Source of the DNA: CADEED01 sp035502995
GTDB lineage: Bacteria; Pseudomonadota; Gammaproteobacteria; Steroidobacterales; Steroidobacteraceae
Assembly: GCA_035502995.1 (NCBI GenBank)
Contig: DATJTW010000062.1
Span: 1 to 64,000, forward strand
Reading direction: 5' to 3'
Length of the DNA: 64,000 nucleotides
Below are positions 50,117 through 57,562 of this stretch, in pieces. The position numbers were made by a program, and so were the translations under genes. Below the pieces are notes generated by a model that was not told the DNA's origin, ran no database searches, and saw only the letters and a program-made list of their open reading frames with translations. Each line of letters begins with the position of its first letter. Position 1 is the first letter of the stretch.

Positions 50117-52438
50117 ATGAAAACCTTTTCGCCCTCACTAGCTACCTTGGCCGTGCGCGCGACGCTGTTCGCGGCGCTGGCCGGCACCGGCACGTCCGCC
50201 CTGGCGCAGGATGCCGACGCCGCCGTCGGCGCCGCGAGCACCCTCGCCGAACCCGCGGACGACACGCTCGCAGTCGTCACCGTCACCGCGCGCCGCCGCG
50301 AGGAAGACGTGCAGGACGTGCCGATCCCGATCGCCGCGCTCGACGGCCAGTCGCTCGAGCGCGCCGGCCAGTTCCGGCTCGAGGACCTGAACCAGCGACT
50401 GCCGAGCACGAACGTGCTGATCACGAACCCGCGGCAGATGAGCTTCGCGGTGCGCGGACTCGGCAACAACGTCGCGAACGACGCGCTGGAGTCCAGCGTC
50501 GGCACGTATCTCGACAACGTCTATCTCGGCCGCCCCGGCATGGCGAACTTCGATCTGATCGACCTCGACCAGATCGCGCTGCTGCGCGGCCCGCAGGGCA
50601 CGTTGTTCGGCAAGAACACGACCGCCGGCGTGCTGAACATCCAGACGCGCGCGCCGAGTTTCGACCCGTCCGCCGCGTTCGAGACCACCGGCGGCAACGA
50701 CGGCTACTGGCAGGTGCGCGGCGCCGTCACGGGACCGCTGTCCGAGCATCTCGCCGGGCGTCTCTCCGCGTCGAAGACCTATCGCGACGGCTACATCGAG
50801 CAGCCGCTGCGCGACAACGAGCTCAACGAATCCAACCGCACCGGTGTGCGCGGCCAGCTCGCCTGGAACCCGAGCGAAGCGCTGAACGTCCGCTTCATCG
50901 CCGACTGGAACAAGGACGAGTCCGACTGCTGCGCCGGCGTCATCAAGTCCCTGGGCGCCAACGATGGCGCCACCTACCTGGCGCGCGTCGCGGCGACCGG
51001 GGCCATCTACCAGTTCGATCCCGACTACCGCACGGTGTGGACGAACGGCTGGCAACACATGAGCGTCGACCAGGGCGGCGCCTCCGTCGAGGCGAACTGG
51101 AAGCTCGACAGCGGCACCTTGACGTCGATCAGCGCGTACCGCTACTGGGACTTCAAGCCGTACAACGACGCCGACGGCGTCTCGCTGAACGCGATCGTCA
51201 ACGCCGCACAGCAGGTCAACGACGAACAGGTCAGCCAGGAGATCCGCTGGGCGTCGCCGACCGAAGGCGCGGTCGAATACGTCGCGGGCTTCTACGGCTT
51301 CTACCAGGCGCAGGACAACAAGCTGTTCACGCAGTACGGCCCGGACGCCGGCATCTGGTTCAGCCGGCCGCAGTTCGTCAACGGCTACACGCAGACCAAC
51401 CAGGACCTGCACACGCGCAGCTGGTCGCTGTTCGGGCAGGCCACGTGGAAGGCGACCGATGCGTTCAGCCTGACGGCGGGCGTGCGCGGCACGCGCGAGC
51501 GCAAGAACACGGTGGTGGACAGATTGGCGCCGACCGGGCCGAATCCGGGCATCGCCGCGTTGCTGCCGGCTTACTACTCGGGCGATCTCGAGATCGAGGA
51601 CACGAACGTGTCCGGCCTGCTGAGCGCCGCGTACAAACTGACCGACGACGTGTTGTTGTACGGCTCGGTGTCGCGCGGCGTGAAGTCGGGCGGCGTGAAT
51701 CCGTCCGTGCCGCCGACCGTGGCCGGCGGCCTGCCCGCGAGCGAAACGTTGTTCATCGAGCCGGAGATCGCGCTCGACTACGAGCTCGGCGTGAAGACGG
51801 AGCTGTTCGAGCGCCGGCTGCAGCTGAACGCGAACCTGTTCTGGACCGACGTGGACGACTACCAGGCCGCGCGGCTCGGCAACTTCACGGGCACCGGCAT
51901 CTCCACGCAGATCCTCGGCAACATCGGTTCCGTGCGCACGCGTGGCGTCGAGCTCGAGATCGCGTCGGTGCCGGTCGAAGGCCTGACGGTGCAGCTGACG
52001 GCGTCGTACAACGACGCGAAGTACACGGATTACAAGAACGGCCCGTGCGCCGCGGAGAAACCCGCCGCCCTGTCCTGCGACCTGACCGGCGAGCGCGTGT
52101 ACCTGACGCCCGAATACGTCGTGAATCCGAACGTGAACTTCGAGCGCAAGTTCGAGCGGCTGACGGTGTTCACGAACGTCGGCTACTCGTGGCGCTCCAA
52201 CTTCTACGGCTCGGCGGACAGCTCGGAGCTCGCGAAGGTCGACGGCTACGGCCTGCTGAACGCGCGCATCGGCGTCGGCGGCGATCTGCGCGACACGCAC
52301 TGGTCGGCGTCGCTGTGGGCCAACAACGCGCTCGACGACATCTACTTCCAGTCGTTGAGCCGCGGCAGCTACGGGGAATACGCGGGCACGCGCGGCCTGC
52401 CGCGCACGTACGGATTGACGTTGCGCGTCGACTTCTGA
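50117..52438 (+). CDS. TonB-dependent outer membrane receptor of the DUF3604 operon
   Basis: This 773-residue protein has a signal peptide ending near A-L-A-Q. The TonB box region L-A-V-V-T-V-T-A-R-R-R-E-E-D-V-Q-D-V-P is typical of a large receptor group in Sphingomonads and related bacteria. The plug has R-G-L-G-N-N, the L-L-R-G-P-Q-G-T-L-F-G-K-N-T-T-A-G segment, and the barrel ends in L-R-V-D-F. The ligand is unknown. As the last gene of the PpiC-HupE-DUF3604 operon it probably brings in the substrate that the other proteins handle. Confidence 0.93.
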   Translation: MKTFSPSLATLAVRATLFAALAGTGTSALAQDADAAVGAASTLAEPADDTLAVVTVTARRREEDVQDVPIPIAALDGQSLERAGQFRLEDLNQRLPSTNVLITNPRQMSFAVRGLGNNVANDALESSVGTYLDNVYLGRPGMANFDLIDLDQIALLRGPQGTLFGKNTTAGVLNIQTRAPSFDPSAAFETTGGNDGYWQVRGAVTGPLSEHLAGRLSASKTYRDGYIEQPLRDNELNESNRTGVRGQLAWNPSEALNVRFIADWNKDESDCCAGVIKSLGANDGATYLARVAATGAIYQFDPDYRTVWTNGWQHMSVDQGGASVEANWKLDSGTLTSISAYRYWDFKPYNDADGVSLNAIVNAAQQVNDEQVSQEIRWASPTEGAVEYVAGFYGFYQAQDNKLFTQYGPDAGIWFSRPQFVNGYTQTNQDLHTRSWSLFGQATWKATDAFSLTAGVRGTRERKNTVVDRLAPTGPNPGIAALLPAYYSGDLEIEDTNVSGLLSAAYKLTDDVLLYGSVSRGVKSGGVNPSVPPTVAGGLPASETLFIEPEIALDYELGVKTELFERRLQLNANLFWTDVDDYQAARLGNFTGTGISTQILGNIGSVRTRGVELEIASVPVEGLTVQLTASYNDAKYTDYKNGPCAAEKPAALSCDLTGERVYLTPEYVVNPNVNFERKFERLTVFTNVGYSWRSNFYGSADSSELAKVDGYGLLNARIGVGGDLRDTHWSASLWANNALDDIYFQSLSRGSYGEYAGTRGLPRTYGLTLRVDF

Positions 52439-52449
52439 GGATGGTGGGG

Positions 52450-52475
52450 CGGGCGCCAGGGATGGCGCCCGTTTT
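52450..52475 (+). terminator. Rho-independent terminator after the TonB receptor
   Basis: The stem CGGGCGCC/GGCGCCCG with loop AGGGAT is followed by TTTT. It lies 11 bp after the receptor stop and 10 bp before the stop of the convergent PepSY gene, so it separates the two operons. Confidence 0.88.
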
Positions 52476-52484
52476 CTCGTCCAG

Positions 52485-53801
52485 CTAGGTGCCGGCTGCG
52501 GGCCGCGTCAGCCAGCGGCCGAACCCGTGGTCGATCAGCCAGATCGCGGCGACCGACATCCCGAGCAGCGGCATCACGATGCAGCAGGCGACGGCGATGC
52601 CCACGACCGCGCGCGGAAACCGCAGCTCGCATTTCGGCGGCGCGGACAGCCCGCCCTGCGGACGCCGCCGATACCAGCCGATGGATCCCGTGACGACCAG
52701 CCACACCAGCGCCGCGGCGACGACCGTGTTGAACACCTGGTTGATGCGCCCGAAGAAGTGGCCCTCGTGCAGGTCGACACCCAGCGCGACGATCTTCGCG
52801 AGCATGGGGTAGTCGGTCCAGGTGACCTTGATGCGCACCGCACCGCTCCGGCCATCGAGCTGTAGATAGACCTCGTCGCGCGAGCGCGGGTGGTCGTCGC
52901 GCAGCGCGACCACGTCATTGCCCGGCGATGGCCGCAGTTCGAGCGTGCCGCGGGCGCCGGCGGCTCGCGCGCGGTCGACGATCTCGTCGAGCGTGAGCGC
53001 CTTCGGTATCGCTGCGGGCACGTCGTGCCCGCCATGCGCTTCGTGCCCCGCGTGACCGTGCCCCGCCTGCGCGCCGCCGCCACTGGCGAAGAAAAACCCG
53101 ATCGGCGATTCCTGGTGCGCCGCCGTCTCGATCGGCCCGAGCACGTTGCGCCCCCAGAACGTCGTCCACGGCAGCGCGGTGAACAGGAACGCGAGGAACA
53201 CCAGCGAGAACCACGCGCCGACGGTGGCGTGCAGGTCGCGCCAGAACACGCGCGATCCCTGGCGCAGCCGCGGGTACAACACACCGGCGACGCCGGCGGC
53301 ATTCCGCGGCCACCACAGGTACAGGCCGGTCAGCATCATGACGATGGCCCAGCAGGCACCGAGCTCGAGTAGATAGCTGCCCCAGGGCTGCACGGGCCAG
53401 CCACCGTGGAGGCCGCGCGTCACTCCGCGCAGCCAGTGCGTCGCCTCGACCTGCCCGAGATAGGCGCCGTCGTGCGGATTCACGAAGGCGGGATACGCCA
53501 GGCCGTTCGCCGCGGTGAAGAAGAACGCGGTCGATCGCGCCGGATCGTCGCTGATCTCGATGGACTGCAGCGATTCCCGCGGCTGGTGCTTCAGCACGGA
53601 TGCCAGCTGCGCATCGAGGCTCACGCTTCCGGCGCGCGGCTCGACGCTGACCTGCCCCGGATACAGCCACGCGCCCAGCTCCTCGTGCCACAGGTACAAC
53701 ACGCCCGTGACCGACTGCCACAACACGAAGGGGATCACGATCAGCGCGGCGAAGAAGTGCCAGCGCCAGGCGCGTGCGTACAGTCGCGGCGCTCCGCTCA
53801 C
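52485..53801 (-). CDS. PepSY-associated membrane protein, iron-reductase-like
   Basis: This 438-residue protein starts at GTG 53801, overlapping the receptor stop as GTGA; the same frame is open much further upstream as a shadow of the receptor gene. It has four membrane helices and two periplasmic PepSY-type domains. Family marks are W-R-W-H-F-F-A near residue 12, L-H-x-x-x near 120 (R-G-L-H-G-G-W), W-R-D-L-H-A-T-V-G near 188, and D-L-H-E-G-H-F-F-G near 362. A His/Gly-rich stretch (G-H-G-H-A-G-H-E-A-H-G-G-H) may bind metal. Proteins of this kind beside TonB receptors are thought to reduce ferric siderophores. Confidence 0.88.
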   Translation of the reverse strand: MSGAPRLYARAWRWHFFAALIVIPFVLWQSVTGVLYLWHEELGAWLYPGQVSVEPRAGSVSLDAQLASVLKHQPRESLQSIEISDDPARSTAFFFTAANGLAYPAFVNPHDGAYLGQVEATHWLRGVTRGLHGGWPVQPWGSYLLELGACWAIVMMLTGLYLWWPRNAAGVAGVLYPRLRQGSRVFWRDLHATVGAWFSLVFLAFLFTALPWTTFWGRNVLGPIETAAHQESPIGFFFASGGGAQAGHGHAGHEAHGGHDVPAAIPKALTLDEIVDRARAAGARGTLELRPSPGNDVVALRDDHPRSRDEVYLQLDGRSGAVRIKVTWTDYPMLAKIVALGVDLHEGHFFGRINQVFNTVVAAALVWLVVTGSIGWYRRRPQGGLSAPPKCELRFPRAVVGIAVACCIVMPLLGMSVAAIWLIDHGFGRWLTRPAAGT

Positions 53802-55897
53802 AGCTTCAGGCGCACGCCCGCGTACGCGGAACGCGGCGCGCCGGGATACAGCACGCGCGCGTCGGCGCCGGCCTGGTTCAGCACGTTGACGGCGGAGATG
53901 TATTCCACATCGGTCAGATTCCGCAGCTCGGCGAAAGATTCCCAGCGCGCCGACGAATAAGCGGCGCGCAGGCCGAACAACGTGTGGGAGCCGACCTCGT
54001 AGGTGTTGGCGAAGTCGGCGTAGCGGCGGCCGACGAGATCGAGCGTGGGGCCCGCCTGGAACGCGCCGCGCCGGTACATCACCTCGGCGCGCGCGACGTG
54101 ACGCGGCGCCGCCGGCAGATCGTTGTTGCCGTACGCCGGATCCGAGTCGAACGAGAACTCGTTGACCGTCAAGCTCAGCAGCGGCTCGAGTCGGCCCGCG
54201 CCAACGGCGAAGCTGCCGGCAACCAGCGCCTCGACGCCCGCATGCGTCGTGCGGCCGATGTTCGTCGACAGGCTGTTGCCCGGCGCCAGCGGGTCGTCGA
54301 TCGAGAGGATCTCGCCGCGCAGCCGGGCGTAGTAGATGGTCGCATCCCAGCGCCAGCGTGCACCGCCCGCCTCCGCCTCGCCGCGCACCCCGGTCTCCAG
54401 CACCTCGCCGCGCATCGCGTCGAGCGTGGCGTCGTCGCCGCGTACGTCGTCCTCGAGCTCCATGTTCGTCGGCGCCTCGTGGACGCGGCTCAGGTTCGCG
54501 AACCACTGGCCGTGCTCGCCAAGCTGGCGGATCGCACCGAGGCGCGGATTTAGCGACGAATAATCGCCGCGCGGATGGCGCGTCGCACCTGTGGCGGCAT
54601 TCACCGTGCGCACGTCGCGGCTGCCGTCCACCCACTGGCCGCCGTAGACGAGCGTCCAGCGCGGCGCCAGTTGCCAGCGGTCGAGCGCGAACAGCTCGAG
54701 GCTGGTTGCCGCGTCGTCGACGTATTCGGTAAGGCCGTTCCGCTGGCCATGCAGGTTGCGATAGTTGCCGCCGGACACCGCGCCGTCGCCGGCGTTGGCG
54801 CCGATGAGGACGTCGTGCGCGCCGGCAGCCGCGTGATATCGCAGGCTGGCGCCCGTGTCGCGATGATCGGTATCGATCAGCAGGCTGAACACCTCGACCG
54901 GCGCGGCGGGTCCGGGCCCGTCGAAGTCGACGAGGATGCGCTCGACGATCGGGTGGTACAGCGACTGCCGCTCGTACGACAACCCGACGTCGAGCGAGCT
55001 CGCCGCGTCGATGTTCCAGGTGGTCTTCACGGCGACGCGCCGCGTGTCGACGCGTTTGCCGTAGTTGGCGTCGGCCGCCGCGGGCGCCTGCTGGTCCGGA
55101 TCGGCCGCGGCCTCGGCGCGCGTCAACGCGCCGGGTAGTTTGGCGTCCATGTCGAGCGCGGTGACGAACACGCGCGACGACAGCGAATCGGACCACTTCC
55201 AGCCGGCGTTCGCGAACACGCCGCGCGTACGTTGCGAGCTGTGCTCGCGGTACCCGTCCCAGTCGCGCGCCTCGACCGTGGCCAATGCGTCGAACGACTC
55301 CGTCGCCACGCCGCCGCTGACCTGCCCGTTCAGCTGCCCGTGGCTGCCGCCGGACACGAACAAGGTCAGCGGATCGGTGTCGCGCGCGGTCGGCGACGTG
55401 AAGTCGATGGCGCCGCCCAGCGTGCTCGCGCCGTACGCGAGGCCGTTGGCGCCGTGCGCCACGGTCGCATAACGAGCGCTCAGCGGGTCGAGCACGCGGT
55501 TGTGGCTGTTGCCGTCGGCCGTGGTGATCGGCAGGCCGTCCTGCAGCAGCTTGATGCCGTTCTTGTCATAGTTGGTCGAGTCGAGATTCGAGCCGCGGCT
55601 CGAATAGAACAGTTCGTCGGAGCCGCTGAAGCTCTCGGTGAAGATGCCAGGCACGTAACGCAGCACGTCGGCGAGATTGGTGACGCCGCGTTCGTACAGG
55701 GCTTCACCATCCACCGTCGTGACGTTGCCCGGCGTCAGCGCGCGTTCGGCCTCGATATCGGCGGCGCGCCGCTGCGCGGAGACGATGACGGTCTCGGATG
55801 GCGACTGGTCCGCGTCCTGCGCGACACACAGGACCGGGAGCAACATGAACGCGCCGGCGCAGGCGCGTGGCGCCGGGCGGAGAAAAGGGGATGGCAT
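53798..55897 (-). CDS. TonB-dependent receptor, siderophore-type
   Basis: This 699-residue protein starts at ATG 55897; a TTG at 55912 is the longer alternative. A signal peptide ends near L-C-V-A-Q. The TonB box is near E-T-V-I-V-S-A, and the plug has V-D-G-E-A-L-Y-E-R-G-V-T-N-L-A-D-V-L-R-Y-V-P-G and the G-A-S-T-L-G-G-A-I-D-F end. The barrel closes with Y-A-G-V-R-L-K-L. It probably takes up an iron chelate, because a PepSY reductase-like gene follows with a GTGA overlap. A hairpin at 55904-55922 spans its ribosome site. Confidence 0.92.
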   Translation of the reverse strand: MPSPFLRPAPRACAGAFMLLPVLCVAQDADQSPSETVIVSAQRRAADIEAERALTPGNVTTVDGEALYERGVTNLADVLRYVPGIFTESFSGSDELFYSSRGSNLDSTNYDKNGIKLLQDGLPITTADGNSHNRVLDPLSARYATVAHGANGLAYGASTLGGAIDFTSPTARDTDPLTLFVSGGSHGQLNGQVSGGVATESFDALATVEARDWDGYREHSSQRTRGVFANAGWKWSDSLSSRVFVTALDMDAKLPGALTRAEAAADPDQQAPAAADANYGKRVDTRRVAVKTTWNIDAASSLDVGLSYERQSLYHPIVERILVDFDGPGPAAPVEVFSLLIDTDHRDTGASLRYHAAAGAHDVLIGANAGDGAVSGGNYRNLHGQRNGLTEYVDDAATSLELFALDRWQLAPRWTLVYGGQWVDGSRDVRTVNAATGATRHPRGDYSSLNPRLGAIRQLGEHGQWFANLSRVHEAPTNMELEDDVRGDDATLDAMRGEVLETGVRGEAEAGGARWRWDATIYYARLRGEILSIDDPLAPGNSLSTNIGRTTHAGVEALVAGSFAVGAGRLEPLLSLTVNEFSFDSDPAYGNNDLPAAPRHVARAEVMYRRGAFQAGPTLDLVGRRYADFANTYEVGSHTLFGLRAAYSSARWESFAELRNLTDVEYISAVNVLNQAGADARVLYPGAPRSAYAGVRLKL

Positions 55898-55903
55898 CGA
55901 TGA

Positions 55904-55922
55904 TTCCCGCAAGGAGCGGGAA
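55904..55922 (-). promoter_or_regulatory. Hairpin over the ribosome site of the TonB receptor gene
   Basis: Two 7-bp arms (TTCCCGC and GCGGGAA) flank a 5-base loop. On the minus strand the right arm carries the GGGA that would serve as Shine-Dalgarno, 6 bases before ATG 55897. This could hold the mRNA closed or be a small terminator. A Fur-like box was not seen. Confidence 0.5.
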
Positions 55923-55954
55923 TTCTAGGGATCACGCGCGCCGCGACGGATGCG

Positions 55955-57466
55955 TCATTTTGCCGCAGGCGCGAGGTCCCGCTCCGTGCACGCGCCGACC
56001 CACTCGCGAAGCGAGCCGTCGTCGTTGCGGATCGGCGTCGCGCGGATCACGCAGGCGCGGTATTCGCGGGCCCGCGCGTTCCACAGGCGCGCGGGATATT
56101 CGTAGGCGTGCGCTTCGAAACACGCGGCGCCCCAGAATGCCTGCACCGCGGCGCGGTCCTCGGGATGGATCGCGTTGAACCAGCCGTGGCCCGCGTGCGC
56201 GTCCCACGATTGTCCCGTGTAGTTCTCCCAGGCCGGCTGCAGCACCGCGAACGCGCCGTCGCCGCGCGCCTGCCAGGGCACGTCGGTCAGCAGCTGGTTC
56301 AGCGCGCGCAGCCGCTCTTCGCTACGGCGGGATTCCTCGTCGCGGTTCTTGCGCTCGATCAGGTCGGCGGCCAGGCGCGCCAGGATGTCGATGAGCCGCA
56401 GGTCACGATCGCTGGGCTGGTGCGGCGTCTTCCAGTGCGTGCTGATCATGCCGACGAGCTCGCCGCCGCGCGAGATCAGCGGCGTGGTCTGCGCGGCGCG
56501 GATGCCGGCCTGCAGCAGTTGTGCGCGGTCGGCGGTGCCGGCCATGAACGATTCGTTCTCGACGTCGGCGGCGATGACGCGCTTGCGGCTGCGGATGGCG
56601 ACACCGCAGGTGCAGGAAGAATCCGCGCGCACCCAGGAGAAGAACCGCGCCGCTTCTTCCGTCAGGCCGCGGTGGCCGAGCAGCTTCAGCTCGCCGCGCG
56701 CGCCGAGGTACGGGAAGAACTGCTGCATCGTCGCGATGTCGGAACGCATGATGTTCCGCGCGGCGGCGATCAGCTTGTCGTAGAAGCCCTCGATGTCCGC
56801 CTCGTGCGCCATCTCGATGCTGAGCTGCTGCAGCATGCGCGTGGCCTCGAGCTCGTCGGCGAGCTGCGATTCGCGCTGCCGCAGGCGCTGGTCCGTCCGG
56901 TACCGCCGCAGCGAGAACGCGAGCTGCCGCGCGATGACCAAGCTCACCGCGAGATCGTCCTTCGTGAACGCGTACGGCTCGCGGAAGTACGCCATGAACT
57001 TGCCGATCAGCGTGCCCTCGATGACCAGCGGGATGAACGCGATGGCGCGGATGTCCTCGCCGAGCACCACGGACTTCAGCGGCTCGTGCAGGTCCGAGTG
57101 TTCGACGTCGGGGATCGTGATCGGTGCGGCGGCGCGTTCGCCCTTCGACCATGGCGAATGGCCCGTGACCGCGTCCTGGTAGCCGGCCGACAGGCCGTGC
57201 GTCGCGACGAAGCGCATGACGCCGGCGTCGTCGAACAGCAGGATCGCCGAGCGTTCGCAGGCCAGCGCGGCTTCGATGGAATACATCGCCGCGAGATGGA
57301 TCTCGTCGAGCGACTCGGCGGCGTGCAGCTGCTCGCTGAGTAGATAGAGCGCATCGCGCTGGCGGTTCGCCGCCGCGAGCTCGCTGAGTGGAATCGCCGT
57401 CCGACGTTCGCGGGACGAATTGCCCGCGTCGAGCATCGTCACCTTGGCATGCTGGCTCATCGACAT
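55955..57466 (-). CDS. GAF-GAF-PAS sensor protein without an output domain
   Basis: This 503-residue soluble protein has two GAF domains (about 35-195 and 215-370) joined by a coiled coil, a second coiled coil (about 375-395), and a PAS domain (about 395-495) of the PAS_3 kind with N-Y-T-G-Q-S, W-F-N-A-I-H-P-E-D-R and a C-terminal R-D-L. Cys-x-Cys occurs in the second GAF (S-S-C-T-C-G-V). In most relatives a histidine kinase follows the PAS domain; here the protein stops. It lies 97 bp after a bacteriophytochrome gene on the same strand and may modulate it or a separate kinase. Confidence 0.82.
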   Translation of the reverse strand: MSMSQHAKVTMLDAGNSSRERRTAIPLSELAAANRQRDALYLLSEQLHAAESLDEIHLAAMYSIEAALACERSAILLFDDAGVMRFVATHGLSAGYQDAVTGHSPWSKGERAAAPITIPDVEHSDLHEPLKSVVLGEDIRAIAFIPLVIEGTLIGKFMAYFREPYAFTKDDLAVSLVIARQLAFSLRRYRTDQRLRQRESQLADELEATRMLQQLSIEMAHEADIEGFYDKLIAAARNIMRSDIATMQQFFPYLGARGELKLLGHRGLTEEAARFFSWVRADSSCTCGVAIRSRKRVIAADVENESFMAGTADRAQLLQAGIRAAQTTPLISRGGELVGMISTHWKTPHQPSDRDLRLIDILARLAADLIERKNRDEESRRSEERLRALNQLLTDVPWQARGDGAFAVLQPAWENYTGQSWDAHAGHGWFNAIHPEDRAAVQAFWGAACFEAHAYEYPARLWNARAREYRACVIRATPIRNDDGSLREWVGACTERDLAPAAK

Positions 57467-57562
57467 CGCTCCCGAACCACGACCCCTCGCGGGCAGTGTA
57501 GTCCGATTCCGGCGCGGGCAACGTCAGTTCTCCGACGACCCGGGGTAGGAGTCGTCCGGCGC

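Noticed and set aside
50138..52300. Minus-strand frame of 720 codons opposite the TonB receptor
   Set aside because: Val/Arg/Ala-rich antisense shadow; the receptor on the plus strand has signal, plug and barrel features.
52485..55196. 903-codon version of the PepSY protein
   Set aside because: The extra N-terminal part is the out-of-frame shadow of the TonB receptor; GTG 53801 overlaps the receptor stop and starts at the family's normal N-terminus.
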